Below are positions 20,081 through 29,730 of a stretch of DNA of 64,000 nucleotides, one piece after another (within the stretch, counting starts at the first letter, position 1; every line of letters starts with the position of its first letter). Origin of the DNA: Mesorhizobium sp. J8 (GTDB taxonomy: Bacteria > Pseudomonadota > Alphaproteobacteria > Rhizobiales > Rhizobiaceae); contig NZ_AP024109.1 in assembly GCF_016591715.1 (NCBI RefSeq), forward strand, positions 4,340,001 through 4,404,000, given 5' to 3'. The notes beneath the pieces were generated by a model that did no database searches, was not told the DNA's origin, and saw only the letters and a list, made by a program, of their open reading frames with translations. The position numbers were made by a program, and so were the translations under genes.

Positions 20081-20431
20081 CTATCTGCCCACGCCCGGAT
20101 CGTTCTCCAGCAGGATCGGCTTGCCATGTGGCGTGGCGTGCGCGGCGCGTTCCCAAGCCGCGGCGAGCTCGTCGACCTCGCCCTTGCCGGCGACACCCTT
20201 CCGGGACAAAAGCTTCTCCAGCGCCGCCAGCCAGTGCTCGTAATAATCGTGTCCGTCGCTCGCGGCGCCTGGCTGCTTCACTTCGGCGGACAGGGCATCC
20301 GCCCACTCGCTCCACGAAAACAGACCGTTGTCGTGTAGCGCCACCGTCAGGGCGAAGGCTTCGGCCTGCCACGGCTCGGCGAAGACCGGCTCGTCGAATC
20401 CTGCCGGCAACACACCGTCATGCCGGCTCAA
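20081..20431 (-). CDS. Nitrile hydratase accessory protein (activator, P14K-like)
   Basis: The 116-residue protein resembles the beta-subunit N-terminal region used by cobalt-type nitrile hydratase activators: EPVFAEPWQAEAFALTVALH, FSWSEWADALSAE and HDYYEHWLAALEKLL. These proteins load cobalt and help oxidise the alpha-subunit cysteines. A TTG start at 20431 overlaps the beta gene stop by 14 bases; a GTG at 20413, just past that stop, is an alternative. It is the last gene of a compact alpha-beta-activator operon. Confidence 0.87.
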   Translation of the reverse strand: MSRHDGVLPAGFDEPVFAEPWQAEAFALTVALHDNGLFSWSEWADALSAEVKQPGAASDGHDYYEHWLAALEKLLSRKGVAGKGEVDELAAAWERAAHATPHGKPILLENDPGVGR

Positions 20432-21077
20432 GATAGCTCTCCCAGGCATCGATCGAGACGCTGAGCGTGGGATCGGCGCCCTCGCCCCAGATTTCGGGCC
20501 CGTCGAACACCACCGTATAGACCCATTGCGGGTTCTCGCCCTTGCCATGCGCGTTGCTGTCGGGGAAGACGAAGCCGCCGCGAACGGCCTCGATCCTCCC
20601 GGTCTTGTCGCGCGCGTAGCGTGGCAGGCGCGTATGGCCGGTCGGGTTGAAATTCTTCGTGCGTACCCGATCGCCCGCGCGAAAACGCGCCGGCGTGCCT
20701 ACGGGACGGTCGCACGGCCCGCCCTTGGCGAGCACGGCCGGCACGTCCGCCGCCTTCAGCACCCGTTTCGGCGTCGCGGCTGGATCGACTGCCTTGCCGG
20801 CGGCAAGGTCGCGCTCGGTGACGAAGCCATGGCGCTTCAGCAGCGTTTCCAGCGCCTTGATCCAGATCTGGTAGTAGCTCGATGAATAGTAATCGGCGGG
20901 ATGCAGCGATTCCCGCGCATGCCGGCTTTCATCGATGTTCCAGGCGCCCATGCCGCCGGCGGTGAGCGTCACGCCAAGCGCCCGCCTTTCCCATGCCGCG
21001 TGGAAATAAGGCTCGTCCTTCTCGGGCGCGACAGGCCCGAAACCCATTTGCCCGCCGAGATCCTGCGGCCCGTTCAT
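20418..21077 (-). CDS. nthB: Nitrile hydratase subunit beta
   Basis: The beta subunit pairs with alpha to hydrate nitriles to amides. The 219-residue protein starts [16 protein letters not shown], the typical beta N-terminus, with the [19 protein letters not shown] helix region. The C-terminal SH3-like barrel has [20 protein letters not shown] and [13 protein letters not shown]. Its ATG overlaps the alpha stop by four bases. No amidase or aldoxime dehydratase gene is adjacent, so the amide product must be handled elsewhere. The gene length and motifs look intact. Confidence 0.95.
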   Translation of the reverse strand: MNGPQDLGGQMGFGPVAPEKDEPYFHAAWERRALGVTLTAGGMGAWNIDESRHARESLHPADYYSSSYYQIWIKALETLLKRHGFVTERDLAAGKAVDPAATPKRVLKAADVPAVLAKGGPCDRPVGTPARFRAGDRVRTKNFNPTGHTRLPRYARDKTGRIEAVRGGFVFPDSNAHGKGENPQWVYTVVFDGPEIWGEGADPTLSVSIDAWESYLEPA

Positions 21078-21691
21078 GCCGGCTCCCCTTTCGGCTCTCT
21101 GGCCAGCGCGGTGCCGATCATCGCGTCGCGGCTGACCAGGCTTGCAAGCTGTTCCTCGCTCCAGCCCTCGGTGCCTTTCGGGCGCATCGGCACCACCAGG
21201 TATCGAAGCTCAGCGGTCGAATCCCAGACGCGGATCTTCTTATCCTTGGGCAGCGTCAGCCCGAATTCCTCGAGCACCCCGCGCGGATCGATCACCGCCC
21301 GCGAGCGGTAAGGCGGCGCCTTGTACCAGACCGGCGGCAGGCCGAGCACCGACCACGGATAGCAGGAGCAGAGCGTGCAGACGACGAGATTGTGCGTCTC
21401 CTCGGTGTTGAACACGGCCTGCATGTGCTCGCCTTGGCGCCCGGTATAGGAGAGCGACCCGATCGCCGCGGTCGCGTCGCGCTTGAGCCATTCGGCATAG
21501 GCCGGATCGCTCCAGGCCTTCGCAACCACCCGCGCGCCATTGCGCGGGCCGATCTTGGTCTCATAGGTATCGACGATGACGTCGATAGCCGCAGGATCGA
21601 TCAGGCCCTTTTGGGTCAGGATTGTCTCCAGCGCGCGAACGCGCGCCGCGAAGGGATCCAGCTCGTTGTCATGGTCATGATCATGGGACAT
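21074..21691 (-). CDS. nthA: Nitrile hydratase subunit alpha, cobalt type
   Basis: The 205-residue catalytic subunit carries the metal claw VCTLCSC at residues 104-110. Thr rather than Ser at the second position marks the non-corrin cobalt form; the iron form has CSLCSC. Cys105, Cys108 and Cys110 would be the ligands, two of them oxidised. The N-terminus has a His/Asp-rich stretch ([10 protein letters not shown]). I start at ATG 21691; a GTG six bases earlier is possible. It heads the operon alpha, beta, activator and begins 63 bases after the stop of the RND permease gene on the same strand. Confidence 0.95.
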   Translation of the reverse strand: MSHDHDHDNELDPFAARVRALETILTQKGLIDPAAIDVIVDTYETKIGPRNGARVVAKAWSDPAYAEWLKRDATAAIGSLSYTGRQGEHMQAVFNTEETHNLVVCTLCSCYPWSVLGLPPVWYKAPPYRSRAVIDPRGVLEEFGLTLPKDKKIRVWDSTAELRYLVVPMRPKGTEGWSEEQLASLVSRDAMIGTALAREPKGEPA

Positions 21692-21754
21692 GGTCACAGA
21701 CTAGGATCGGCAGCGATCGGCCGCAAGCGCCGCGGCTTGGGCCAGTCGCGCGAT

Positions 21755-24700
21755 CTACTCGGCCGCCACCTTCTTCGGCTCTGCCTCGCCGTCAAACAGC
21801 GAGCCCTGCTCGCCGCCTTCCACCACATGCAGTGCCGGCCGGCTCCTTCTCGACGAGAAGCTGAGCAGCCAGCCCGAGAAGTTCTCGAAATAGACATAGA
21901 TCACCGGCGTGACGAACAGCGTCAGCGCCTGCGAGGCGAGCAGGCCGCCGACCACGGCAACGCCGAGCGGCTGGCGCAATTCGGCGCTGGCGCCTGTGCC
22001 GAGCGCGATCGGGAACGTACCCATCAACGCGGCAAGGGTGGTCATCATGATCGGCCGGAAACGCATCAGGCAGGCTTTGTGGATGGAGTCCTTCGCCGAC
22101 ATGCCCTGCCGCCTCAGCTCGAGCGCGACGTCGACCATCATGATGCCGTTCTTCTTGACGATGCCGATCAGCATCAGGATGCCGATCACCGCGATCACCG
22201 AAAGGTCCATGCCGGCGAAGCGCAGCGCCACCACGGCGCCCAACACCGCCGACGGCAGGCCGGTGAGGATGGTGAGCGGGTGGATGAAGCTCTCATAGAG
22301 CATGCCGAGCACGATATAGATCGTCAGGATCGCGCCGCCGATCAGCAGGCCCTGGTTGGCCAGCGAATCCTGGAAGGTCTTGGCCGTGCCGGCGAAGGTA
22401 GTCGAGATCTCCTTCGGCATGCCGATCTGTTCCTTGAGCTGGTCGATGCGGGTCACCGTGTCGCCGAGCGAGACGCCCTGCGGCAGATTGTAGGAGATCG
22501 TCACCGCCGGAAGCTGGCCGAGCTGATTGACCGTCAGCGCGCCGGCCGTGCGGTCGACATGCGCGAAGGCGCCGAGAGGCACCAGGCTGCCGCTCGCCGT
22601 CCGCATCTGGATGGCCAGCATCCGCTCCGGCGACCATTCGATCTTGGGGTCGAGCTCGGTGATCACCTCATAGCTGTCGGCCGAACCGAAGATCGTCGAA
22701 ACCTGATCGGTACCGAAGCCGCCATAGAGGGCCGAACGCAGCGTGTCGGTATCGATGCCGAGCTGGGCGGCCTTGTCGCGGTCGATCACCAGCGATGCCT
22801 GCAAGGCGTTGTTCTGCAGGTCGCTGGTGACGTCGGTGAACATCGTGTGGTCGGCGACCATCGCATCGTTCAGCTTCTGCGCCCAGATATCGGTCTGGCC
22901 GGTATCCAGGCCCTGGACCACCAACTGATAGGCGCTGGCCGACGACCGCGAGCCGAGGCGCAGGTTCTGCACCGGTTGCATATAGGTTTCGATGCCGGCC
23001 ACGTTGGAAAGTTGCTTCCTCAGATCGGACTGCACCTTCTCGATGTCGGGGCGCTGGCTCTTGTCCTTCAACTGGACGTAAAGCCGGCCTTGATTGAGCG
23101 CGCTTTGGCTGCCGCCCACCGACCAGGCGACATGCGTCACATAGGGAGAGTGCGAGAATACATCCGCGACCTTGCCCTGCAGCTTGACCATGGCGTCGAA
23201 AGAGATGTCCTGGCGCGCCAGCGTGGTCACCGAGATCTGGCTGATATCCTCCTGCGGAAAGAAGCCCTTCGGCGAAACCTGGATCAGCCACACCGACGCC
23301 GCCGCGGTTGCGACGAAGACGAGGAACACCAGGAAAGTGTTTCGCAGGCAGAAGCCCAGGATCCGATCGTAGCCGCGCGTGATGAGGTCCGGTTTGTGAC
23401 CGGGCGCATGCTTTTCACGATCCGCCTTCGTCACCGACAACAGCCGTGAGCAGAGCATCGGCGTCAACGTCAGCGACACGAACATCGAGGCCAGGATGGC
23501 GACGGTCACCACCACGGCGAATTCGTTGAAGATGCGGCCGATGACGCCGCCCATCAGCAGCACCGGAATGAACACGGCCACCAGCGAGATCGAGATCGAG
23601 ATGATGGTGAAGCCGATTTCGCGCGCGCCCTTCAGCGCCGCGTCGAAGGCCGACAGCCCGTCTTCTTCCATGTGGCGGAAGATGTTTTCCAGCATGACGA
23701 TGGCGTCGTCGACGACAAGGCCGACGGCCAAGGTCAGTCCCATCAGCGAGATGTTGTCGATCGAGAAGCCGAACAGGAACATCGCGCCAAGCGTGGCGAT
23801 CAGCGAGATCGGCACCGCCACCGCAGGAATGATGGTTGCGGTTACCCTGCGCAGGAAGACGAAGATCACCATCACCACCAGGGCGATGGTCAGGAGCAGC
23901 GTGAACTGGACGTCGTCGACGGCTTGCCGGATTGAGGTCGACCGGTCGTTGAGCAGCTTGATGCTGGCTGCCGCCGGCATCTGGTCCTGGAAGGACGGCA
24001 GCATCGCTTTGACCTTGTCGACGACGTCGACGGTGTTGGCGTCGGGCTGGCGCTGGACGGCGAGGATGACGGCGCGCGTGCCGTCATACCAGCTCGCCGT
24101 CGTCGTAGTCTCGACCGAGTCGACGACGCGGGTCACCTCGCCCAACCGCACCGGGTGACCATTCTTGGTGGCGATGATCAGGTTGGAGAAGCCGGCAGCG
24201 TTGGTAAGCTGCGTGTTGGCGGTGATGGTCAGTTGCTGCTTGTTGTTCTGCAGGACGCCGAGCGGCGTGTTGCTGTTGGCCGATGTGATCGCGGCCTGCA
24301 GCTGATCGATCGAGATGCCGCGCGCGGCGAGCGCGGTCGGGTCGATCTGGATGCGCACCGCATATTTCTGCTGGCCGAAGATCGAAACCTGCGCCACGCC
24401 GTCGATGGTCGACAGCGACGGCGAGATCACGTTTTCGGCAAAGGCGTCGAGATCCGTCAGCGGGACCGTGTCGCTCACCAGCGACATCAGGAGGATCGGC
24501 GCGTCGGCCGGGTTGACCTTGCGATAGCTCGGCGGCGAGGTCATTTCCGGCGGCAGCGATTTTTGCGTTCTTGCAATAGCCGCCTGCACGTCGGCCGCGG
24601 CTGCGTCGATGTCGCGGTTGAGCACAAACTGGATGGCGATCGAGGTCTGGCCGAGCGAATTGGTGGTCGAGATCGAATCGATGCCGGCGATCGTCGCGAA

Positions 24701-24907
24701 CTGCTTGATCAGCGGCGTCGCCACCGATGTCGCCATCGTCTCCGGCGAGGCGCCGGGCAGGCTGGCCGAAACGTTGACCACCGGAAATTCGGCGCTGGGC
24801 AGCGCCGCCACCGGCAGGAACTTGTAGGCAAAGATGCCGCCCAGAATGAGGGCGAACGACATCAGAAGGGTGGCTACGGGCCTGCGGATGCAGAATTCGG
24901 AGATCAT
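21755..24907 (-). CDS. RND efflux transporter, inner membrane permease (HAE1/AcrB family)
   Basis: This 1050-residue proton-driven pump has the canonical size and layout: first helix, large periplasmic porter domain, central helices with VGLVVDDAIVMLENIFR (the Asp pair of the proton relay on TM4), second periplasmic domain, and a C-terminal helix bundle containing GIVKKNGIMMVDVALE. Tandem-duplication symmetry is evident. Its start overlaps the adaptor stop by four bases. No outer membrane TolC-type gene or local regulator is adjacent, so the outer component is encoded elsewhere. The substrate is unknown. Confidence 0.95.
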   Translation of the reverse strand: MISEFCIRRPVATLLMSFALILGGIFAYKFLPVAALPSAEFPVVNVSASLPGASPETMATSVATPLIKQFATIAGIDSISTTNSLGQTSIAIQFVLNRDIDAAAADVQAAIARTQKSLPPEMTSPPSYRKVNPADAPILLMSLVSDTVPLTDLDAFAENVISPSLSTIDGVAQVSIFGQQKYAVRIQIDPTALAARGISIDQLQAAITSANSNTPLGVLQNNKQQLTITANTQLTNAAGFSNLIIATKNGHPVRLGEVTRVVDSVETTTTASWYDGTRAVILAVQRQPDANTVDVVDKVKAMLPSFQDQMPAAASIKLLNDRSTSIRQAVDDVQFTLLLTIALVVMVIFVFLRRVTATIIPAVAVPISLIATLGAMFLFGFSIDNISLMGLTLAVGLVVDDAIVMLENIFRHMEEDGLSAFDAALKGAREIGFTIISISISLVAVFIPVLLMGGVIGRIFNEFAVVVTVAILASMFVSLTLTPMLCSRLLSVTKADREKHAPGHKPDLITRGYDRILGFCLRNTFLVFLVFVATAAASVWLIQVSPKGFFPQEDISQISVTTLARQDISFDAMVKLQGKVADVFSHSPYVTHVAWSVGGSQSALNQGRLYVQLKDKSQRPDIEKVQSDLRKQLSNVAGIETYMQPVQNLRLGSRSSASAYQLVVQGLDTGQTDIWAQKLNDAMVADHTMFTDVTSDLQNNALQASLVIDRDKAAQLGIDTDTLRSALYGGFGTDQVSTIFGSADSYEVITELDPKIEWSPERMLAIQMRTASGSLVPLGAFAHVDRTAGALTVNQLGQLPAVTISYNLPQGVSLGDTVTRIDQLKEQIGMPKEISTTFAGTAKTFQDSLANQGLLIGGAILTIYIVLGMLYESFIHPLTILTGLPSAVLGAVVALRFAGMDLSVIAVIGILMLIGIVKKNGIMMVDVALELRRQGMSAKDSIHKACLMRFRPIMMTTLAALMGTFPIALGTGASAELRQPLGVAVVGGLLASQALTLFVTPVIYVYFENFSGWLLSFSSRRSRPALHVVEGGEQGSLFDGEAEPKKVAAE

Positions 24908-26199
24908 TGGCTCGCCCCGCTGGCCTTGTCGGCCTCCGCGACCTTGGGTGATGCCTGATCGCCGGATCTGGCGGCCGCCTTGCCTTCATGCACCGCCGCG
25001 CCGTCCTTCAACCGTGTCTGGCCTTCGACGACGACCTTCTCGCCGCTCTTGAGACCATCGCTGATGGCGCTGTTCTGGCCCTCCGTCAGCGCCACCTGCA
25101 CCAGTCGCATCTCGACGGTGTTGTCCGGCTTGACGACATAGACGAAAGGACCCTTCTGGCTGGGCTGCACCGCGACCGTCGGAACCGAGGTCATCTGCGG
25201 CATCGTGCCGGCATCGAGCACCACGTTCACATATTGCCCGGGCCACAGCGAAAGATCCGGATTGGGTATGCTCGCCCGCGTCGCGATGGTGCCGGAAGCG
25301 GTATCGACACTGGAATCGACGAAGTCGAGCGTGCCTTTGCCGATTGGCGTCGGATCGCCGTCCTTGGTCAGCGTCACGTCGCCTTGCTGTGGGTCGGCGA
25401 GCGCCTTGTGCAACAGGGCAAGGTTGCTCTCGGGCAGCGTGAAGTTCACCTGCAGCGGGTCCATCTGGGTGATGGTGACCAGCGGCGTCGAGCTGCCTGA
25501 GTTGCCGTTGCTCGTGGTGACCAGATCGCCGACCGATACGTTGACCGCGCCGAGCCGGCCGGAGATCGGCGCCGTGATCGTCGCATAGCTCAATTGCACG
25601 GTGTCGGCATCGATGGTCGCCTTGTCGGCATCAATGGTGGCGGCCGCGGACTTTTGCGCCGCCAGCGCCTGATCGTAGGTCTGTTGCGTGCCGGCCTGCT
25701 TGGCGACGAGGTCCTTGGCGCGCTGCAGATCAGCCTGGGCGCTCACCAGCATCGCCTGGTCCTTTGCGAGCTGCGCCTGATCCTTAGCGAGCTGCGCCTT
25801 CAGCGCGCGGTCATCGAGCGAAATAAGCAGATCGCCGGCCTTGACCATCTGCCCGTCCTTGACCGCTATCGACACGATCTGGCTGGAAACACGGGCATTT
25901 ATGTTGACCACCTCCGGTGACGAGACGAAGCCGATGGCATAGCGGCGGATCGGGAAATCGGCGGTTGTCGCGGTGGCGGAGACGATCGAGGCCGAACGCG
26001 GACCGCCGCCCTTCGCATTGTCACCTTTCGCACTGTCCGGGGCGCCAGCCGTTTTGTCGCCGCTCGCCGTCTTGTCCGCGGCGGCTTGCTTGCCCGAAAT
26101 CAGCTGCTGGACCCTCGCCAGCGTCGCGGGCGAATAATAGAGCCCGGCGCCCGCCAGACAGGCGACCGCAACAACTGCAAAGGCGATTTTTCCGCGCAT
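24904..26199 (-). CDS. RND efflux periplasmic adaptor (membrane fusion protein)
   Basis: The 431-residue protein has an N-terminal membrane anchor (KIAFAVVAVACLAGAGLYY), then a low-complexity Lys/Asp/Gly linker, a split lipoyl domain (INARVSSQIVSIAVKDGQMV and ATITAPISGRLGAVNVSVGD), a coiled-coil hairpin with repeated QLAKDQA units, a beta-barrel and a C-terminal membrane-proximal domain. It bridges the permease downstream to an outer membrane channel. ATG 26199 is preferred to the TTG six bases earlier. The 213-base gap upstream (26200-26412) has no gene and should contain the promoter. Confidence 0.93.
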   Translation of the reverse strand: MRGKIAFAVVAVACLAGAGLYYSPATLARVQQLISGKQAAADKTASGDKTAGAPDSAKGDNAKGGGPRSASIVSATATTADFPIRRYAIGFVSSPEVVNINARVSSQIVSIAVKDGQMVKAGDLLISLDDRALKAQLAKDQAQLAKDQAMLVSAQADLQRAKDLVAKQAGTQQTYDQALAAQKSAAATIDADKATIDADTVQLSYATITAPISGRLGAVNVSVGDLVTTSNGNSGSSTPLVTITQMDPLQVNFTLPESNLALLHKALADPQQGDVTLTKDGDPTPIGKGTLDFVDSSVDTASGTIATRASIPNPDLSLWPGQYVNVVLDAGTMPQMTSVPTVAVQPSQKGPFVYVVKPDNTVEMRLVQVALTEGQNSAISDGLKSGEKVVVEGQTRLKDGAAVHEGKAAARSGDQASPKVAEADKASGASQ

Positions 26200-26412
26200 C
26201 GACAAACAAGCCCTCTATCCGACGCGCCGATCCCGGTGGTCCATTGTAGCTCGATTCACGGCTCTTGCCGCGATTTTCGCCGAATAGATAGGACAAGGCG
26301 TTGGCGGAAAAGGGTCAAAACGCGGCATTACGAAGATTTAATGTGCAGTGCACAATGATTGGGCAGCCGGCTAACACGCCGCCGCGAACCCTCGCATCAG
26401 CCCCAAATGCCA

Positions 26413-27009
26413 TCAGCGGAGCATCGGCCACAGCGTCGCCGCGAGCAACAGACCCATGGCGATATTGAACCATTTCAACCGCACCGGATCCGACAGGAAA
26501 CCGCGCAGCGCCGTGCCGAAGCCGGCCCACACCGAAACGCTGGGCAGATTGACGATGGTGAAGGCGATCGAGATCAATGCCACAGAGAGGAACGGGTGAT
26601 CGGCATTGGTGTAGACGGCCATCGCGGTGATCGCCATCACCCATGCCTTGGGGTTGACCCATTGGAAGGCCGCGGCGTCGATGAAGCGCATCGGCCGCCC
26701 CTCCGCCCCCTTTTTGTCGCTCATCGAGCGTGACATGGCAATCTTCCAGGCGAGGTAGAGCAGATAGGCCGCGCCCGCGATCTTCAGCGCCGTATGGAGC
26801 ACAGGGAACGCCGTCAGCACCGCGCCGAGCCCGAAGCCGACGGCCAAGAGCAGGACCAGGAAGCCGATGCTGATGCCCAGCATGTGCGGAACGGTCCTGG
26901 CGATACCGAAATTGACGCCGGAAGCGAGCAGCATGAAGTTGTTCGGCCCCGGCGTTATCGACGTCACGAAGGCATAGACCAACAGGGCAAGGAATGCGTC
27001 GAGCGACAT
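26413..27009 (-). CDS. LysE/RhtB family amino acid exporter
   Basis: The 198-residue inner membrane protein has about six hydrophobic segments and the family signature TSITPGPNNFMLLASGVNFG near the N-terminus (residues 17-36), followed by HMLGISIGF. The family exports amino acids such as lysine, threonine or homoserine lactones, driven by the proton gradient. It stands alone between the RND genes and ilvN. Proximity to branched-chain synthesis genes might hint at amino acid export, but the families do not allow a substrate call. Confidence 0.88.
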   Translation of the reverse strand: MSLDAFLALLVYAFVTSITPGPNNFMLLASGVNFGIARTVPHMLGISIGFLVLLLAVGFGLGAVLTAFPVLHTALKIAGAAYLLYLAWKIAMSRSMSDKKGAEGRPMRFIDAAAFQWVNPKAWVMAITAMAVYTNADHPFLSVALISIAFTIVNLPSVSVWAGFGTALRGFLSDPVRLKWFNIAMGLLLAATLWPMLR

Positions 27010-27117
27010 GTTATCCTCCCGGATATATGTCAGCCTTATTGTCCTTTTTTAGCGAATGCGCAAAAGCCAGAAACCGGCAACCGCCGGGCCAAGTCGAAAA
27101 CAGGATGACCGTCCTGA

Positions 27118-27693
27118 TTACATTCCTTGCGGGCCGCGATTCATCGCCGCGACGCCGGTGCGGCAGATCTCGACCAAGCCGAGCGGCTTCATGATGGCGA
27201 TGAACTGGTCGAGCTTGGACCCCTTGCCGGTGATCTCGAAGATGAAATGCTCGGTGTTGGCGTCGATGACCGAGGCGCGGAAAGCATCCGCGAGGCGAAG
27301 CGCCTCGACCCGGGCATCGCCGGTGCCGGCGACCTTCACCAGCGCGAGCTCGCGTTCGAGCGGCCGCTCCTGCCCGAGCTCGTGCGAGCGGACGGTCAGG
27401 TCGACCACCCGGTGCACCGGCACGATGCGCTCGAGCTGGTTCTTGATCTGCTCCATCACATGCGGCGTGCCGCGCGTCACGATGGTGATGCGCGACAGAT
27501 GCCTCTCATGCTCCGTCTCGGAGACGGTCAGGCTTTCGATGTTGTAGCCGCGCCCCGAGAACAGCCCGATGACGCGGGCGAGCACGCCCGGCTCGTTGTC
27601 GACCAGCACGGAAAGCGTGTGCGTTTCCGGCTTCTCGGTCTCCTTGGCGATGAAATAGGCGGAGCCGGTCGGTTGAAGGTGCTGTGCGTTCAT
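27118..27693 (-). CDS. ilvN: Acetolactate synthase small (regulatory) subunit
   Basis: The 191-residue regulatory subunit binds the large subunit and confers valine feedback inhibition. An N-terminal ACT domain is visible (HTLSVLVDNEPGVLARVIGL, then FSGRGYNIESLTV, about 24-56), followed by a second ACT-like half ending with QFIAIMKPLGLVEICRTG. The length is that of the long IlvH type. It lies 83 bases downstream of ilvB on the same strand, so the two are likely one operon under the leader upstream of ilvB. Confidence 0.95.
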   Translation of the reverse strand: MNAQHLQPTGSAYFIAKETEKPETHTLSVLVDNEPGVLARVIGLFSGRGYNIESLTVSETEHERHLSRITIVTRGTPHVMEQIKNQLERIVPVHRVVDLTVRSHELGQERPLERELALVKVAGTGDARVEALRLADAFRASVIDANTEHFIFEITGKGSKLDQFIAIMKPLGLVEICRTGVAAMNRGPQGM

Positions 27694-27776
27694 GACGTGA
27701 ATCTCGATTTCAGACTTTTGAGCTAATTCTCTGTTTGCGCACGGCTTTCTCGCGACAGCCCCGCCCTGTGAGGGTG

Positions 27777-29558
27777 CTACACCAGTTCCCTGCCCTTGGC
27801 GTCGATGGCATTGGCCACCGCCTCGTCGGTGGCCTCGTCGGGCAGGAGCATCTCATTATGCGCCTTGCCGGACGGGATCATCGGGAAGCAGTTGGCCAAG
27901 GTCGCCACACGGCAGTCGAACAGAACCGGCTTCTTGACCGAGATCATCTCGCGGATCGCGTCGTCGAGCTCGTCCGGCTTGTCGCAGCGTATGCCGTGGC
28001 CGCCATAGGCTTCCGCCAGCTTGACGAAGTCGGGCATCGCCTCGGTATAGGAATGCGACAGCCGGTTGCCGTGCAAGAGCTGCTGCCACTGGCGCACCAT
28101 CCCCATATACTGGTTGTTGAGGATGAAGATCTTGATCGGCGCCTCGTACTGCACCGCCGAGCTCATCTCCTGCATGGTCATCTGCACCGAGGCGTCGCCG
28201 GCGATGTCGATGACCAGCGCGTCCGGATGCGCGATCTGCACGCCGAGCGCCGCCGGCAGGCCGTATCCCATCGTGCCCAGCCCGCCCGAGGTCATCCAGC
28301 GGTTCGGCTTGTCGAAATGATAGTGCTGCGCCGCCCACATCTGGTGCTGGCCGACCTCGGTGGTGATATAGGTGTCCATGTCCTTGGTAAGCGCATAGAG
28401 CCGCTGGATCGCGTATTGCGGCATGATGACGTCGCTGTTCATCTTGTAGGCCAGCGAATCCCGCGCCCGCCATTTCGCGATCTGCTCCCACCACGGATAG
28501 AGCGCCTTCTTGTCGGTCTTGGCGGTCGCCCGCCACAGCCGCACCAGATCTTCCAGCACGCGGCCGACATCGCCCAGAATCCCGACATCGGCACGGACGT
28601 TCTTGTTGATCGAGGACGGGTCGATGTCGATATGGATCTTCTTCGAATTCGGCGAGAAGGCATTGAGCCTGCCGGTGATGCGGTCGTCGAAGCGCGCGCC
28701 GATGCACACCATCACGTCGCAGTCATGCATCGCCATGTTGGCTTCGTAGGTGCCGTGCATGCCGAGCATGCCGACCCAGTTCTTGCCGGATGCCGGATAG
28801 GCGCCGAGGCCCATCAGCGTCGAGGTGATCGGGAAACCGGTGAGGTCGACCAGCTCGCGCAGCAGGTGGCTGGCTTCCGGGCCGGAATTGATGACGCCGC
28901 CACCCGAATAGATGATCGGCTTCTTGGCGGCGGCCATCAGTTCGACGGCGGCCTTCACCTTCTCCAGGTCGCCCTGGACCTTCGGCTGGTAGCTGGTGCG
29001 CGGCGCTGTCTGCGGCGGCACATAGATGCCCTTGGCGAACTGCACGTCCTTCGGGATATCGACCACGACCGGGCCGGGCCGGCCCGTCGTTGCGACGTGG
29101 AAGGCTTCATGGATGGTGGCGGCGAGATCGTTGACGTCCTTCACCAGCCAGTTGTGCTTGGTGCAGGGCCGCGTGATGCCAACCGTGTCGCATTCCTGGA
29201 AGGCGTCGGAGCCGATCAGCGAGGTCGGCACCTGGCCGGTGAGGCAGACCAGCGGAATGGAATCCATCAGCGCGTCCTGCAGCGGCGTCACCGCGTTGGT
29301 CGCGCCAGGGCCGGACGTCACCAGGAGCACGCCGGCCTTGCCGGTCGAGCGCGCATAGCCTTCTGCCGCATGGCCGGCGCCCTGCTCGTGCCGGACCAGA
29401 ATGTGCTCGACCTCATCCTGTTGGAAAATTTCATCGTAAATCGGGAGAACCGCGCCGCCCGGATAGCCGAAGACATGCTTGACGCCGTTGTCCTTCAGCG
29501 CCTGCACCACCATTTCGGCGCCCGTCATCTCGCGCCGCTCGTTCTGTCCGTTGCTCAT
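27777..29558 (-). CDS. ilvB: Acetolactate synthase large (catalytic) subunit
   Basis: This ThDP-, FAD- and Mg-dependent enzyme condenses two pyruvates, or pyruvate and 2-oxobutyrate, as the first common step of branched-chain amino acid synthesis. The 593 residues show HVFGYPGGAVLPIYDE, then RHEQGAGHAAEGYARSTG with the catalytic Glu, a central FAD region (GMLGMHGTYEANMAM), and the ThDP motif from IDIAGDASVQM to ILNNQYMG. It begins with MSNGQNERREMTGAE. A 16-codon Leu/Ile/Val leader peptide and a terminator lie 66-170 bases upstream, which suggests attenuation. The next gene is ilvN. Confidence 0.96.
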   Translation of the reverse strand: MSNGQNERREMTGAEMVVQALKDNGVKHVFGYPGGAVLPIYDEIFQQDEVEHILVRHEQGAGHAAEGYARSTGKAGVLLVTSGPGATNAVTPLQDALMDSIPLVCLTGQVPTSLIGSDAFQECDTVGITRPCTKHNWLVKDVNDLAATIHEAFHVATTGRPGPVVVDIPKDVQFAKGIYVPPQTAPRTSYQPKVQGDLEKVKAAVELMAAAKKPIIYSGGGVINSGPEASHLLRELVDLTGFPITSTLMGLGAYPASGKNWVGMLGMHGTYEANMAMHDCDVMVCIGARFDDRITGRLNAFSPNSKKIHIDIDPSSINKNVRADVGILGDVGRVLEDLVRLWRATAKTDKKALYPWWEQIAKWRARDSLAYKMNSDVIMPQYAIQRLYALTKDMDTYITTEVGQHQMWAAQHYHFDKPNRWMTSGGLGTMGYGLPAALGVQIAHPDALVIDIAGDASVQMTMQEMSSAVQYEAPIKIFILNNQYMGMVRQWQQLLHGNRLSHSYTEAMPDFVKLAEAYGGHGIRCDKPDELDDAIREMISVKKPVLFDCRVATLANCFPMIPSGKAHNEMLLPDEATDEAVANAIDAKGRELV

Positions 29559-29623
29559 CGGTCTGGTCCCGTACTGTTCGCCATCCGGCGATTTGCTGCT
29601 CGTTTAGTTTGGTTGAAGGCAAT

Positions 29624-29646
29624 AAAAAAGGCCCCCGAGGGAGCCT
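29624..29646 (-). terminator. Attenuator-type terminator in the ilvB leader
   Basis: On the minus strand, AGGCTCCCTCGGGGGCCT followed by a run of T residues forms a GC-rich hairpin with a U tract. It lies after the leader peptide and 66 bases before the ilvB start. A competing 9-bp pairing, GCGCGTGGG (29701-29693) with CCCATGCGC (29662-29654), and a GGCGGT/ACCGCC hairpin over the leader stop are visible upstream. Confidence 0.8.
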
Positions 29647-29679
29647 GTGGGATGCGCATGGGAGGTTTTCGCCCGGCGG

Positions 29680-29730
29680 TTACACCGCCTTGCCCACGCG
29701 CCAGCCTACGAGAATGAGTGCCGTTTTCAT
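29680..29730 (-). CDS. ilvBN leader peptide (16 residues)
   Basis: The short frame encodes MKTALILVGWRVGKAV and then TAA. Six of 16 residues are Leu, Ile or Val, with the cluster LILV at positions 5-8. It lies directly upstream of a terminator hairpin and the ilvB gene, the standard layout for ribosome-mediated attenuation by branched-chain aminoacyl-tRNA supply. Ribosome stalling at the LILV codons would be the sensing event. Translation of the peptide is inferred; the codon content and position are seen directly. Confidence 0.78.
   Translation of the reverse strand: MKTALILVGWRVGKAV

Noticed and set aside
20993..23449. Antisense frame of 818 codons opposite the RND permease and nitrile hydratase
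   Set aside because: It spans several real genes on the other strand, including their junctions, and its composition is typical of antisense GC-rich frames.
27735..29717. Antisense frame of 660 codons opposite ilvB
   Set aside because: No domain is recognisable, and it lies wholly over the conserved ilvB gene and its leader.
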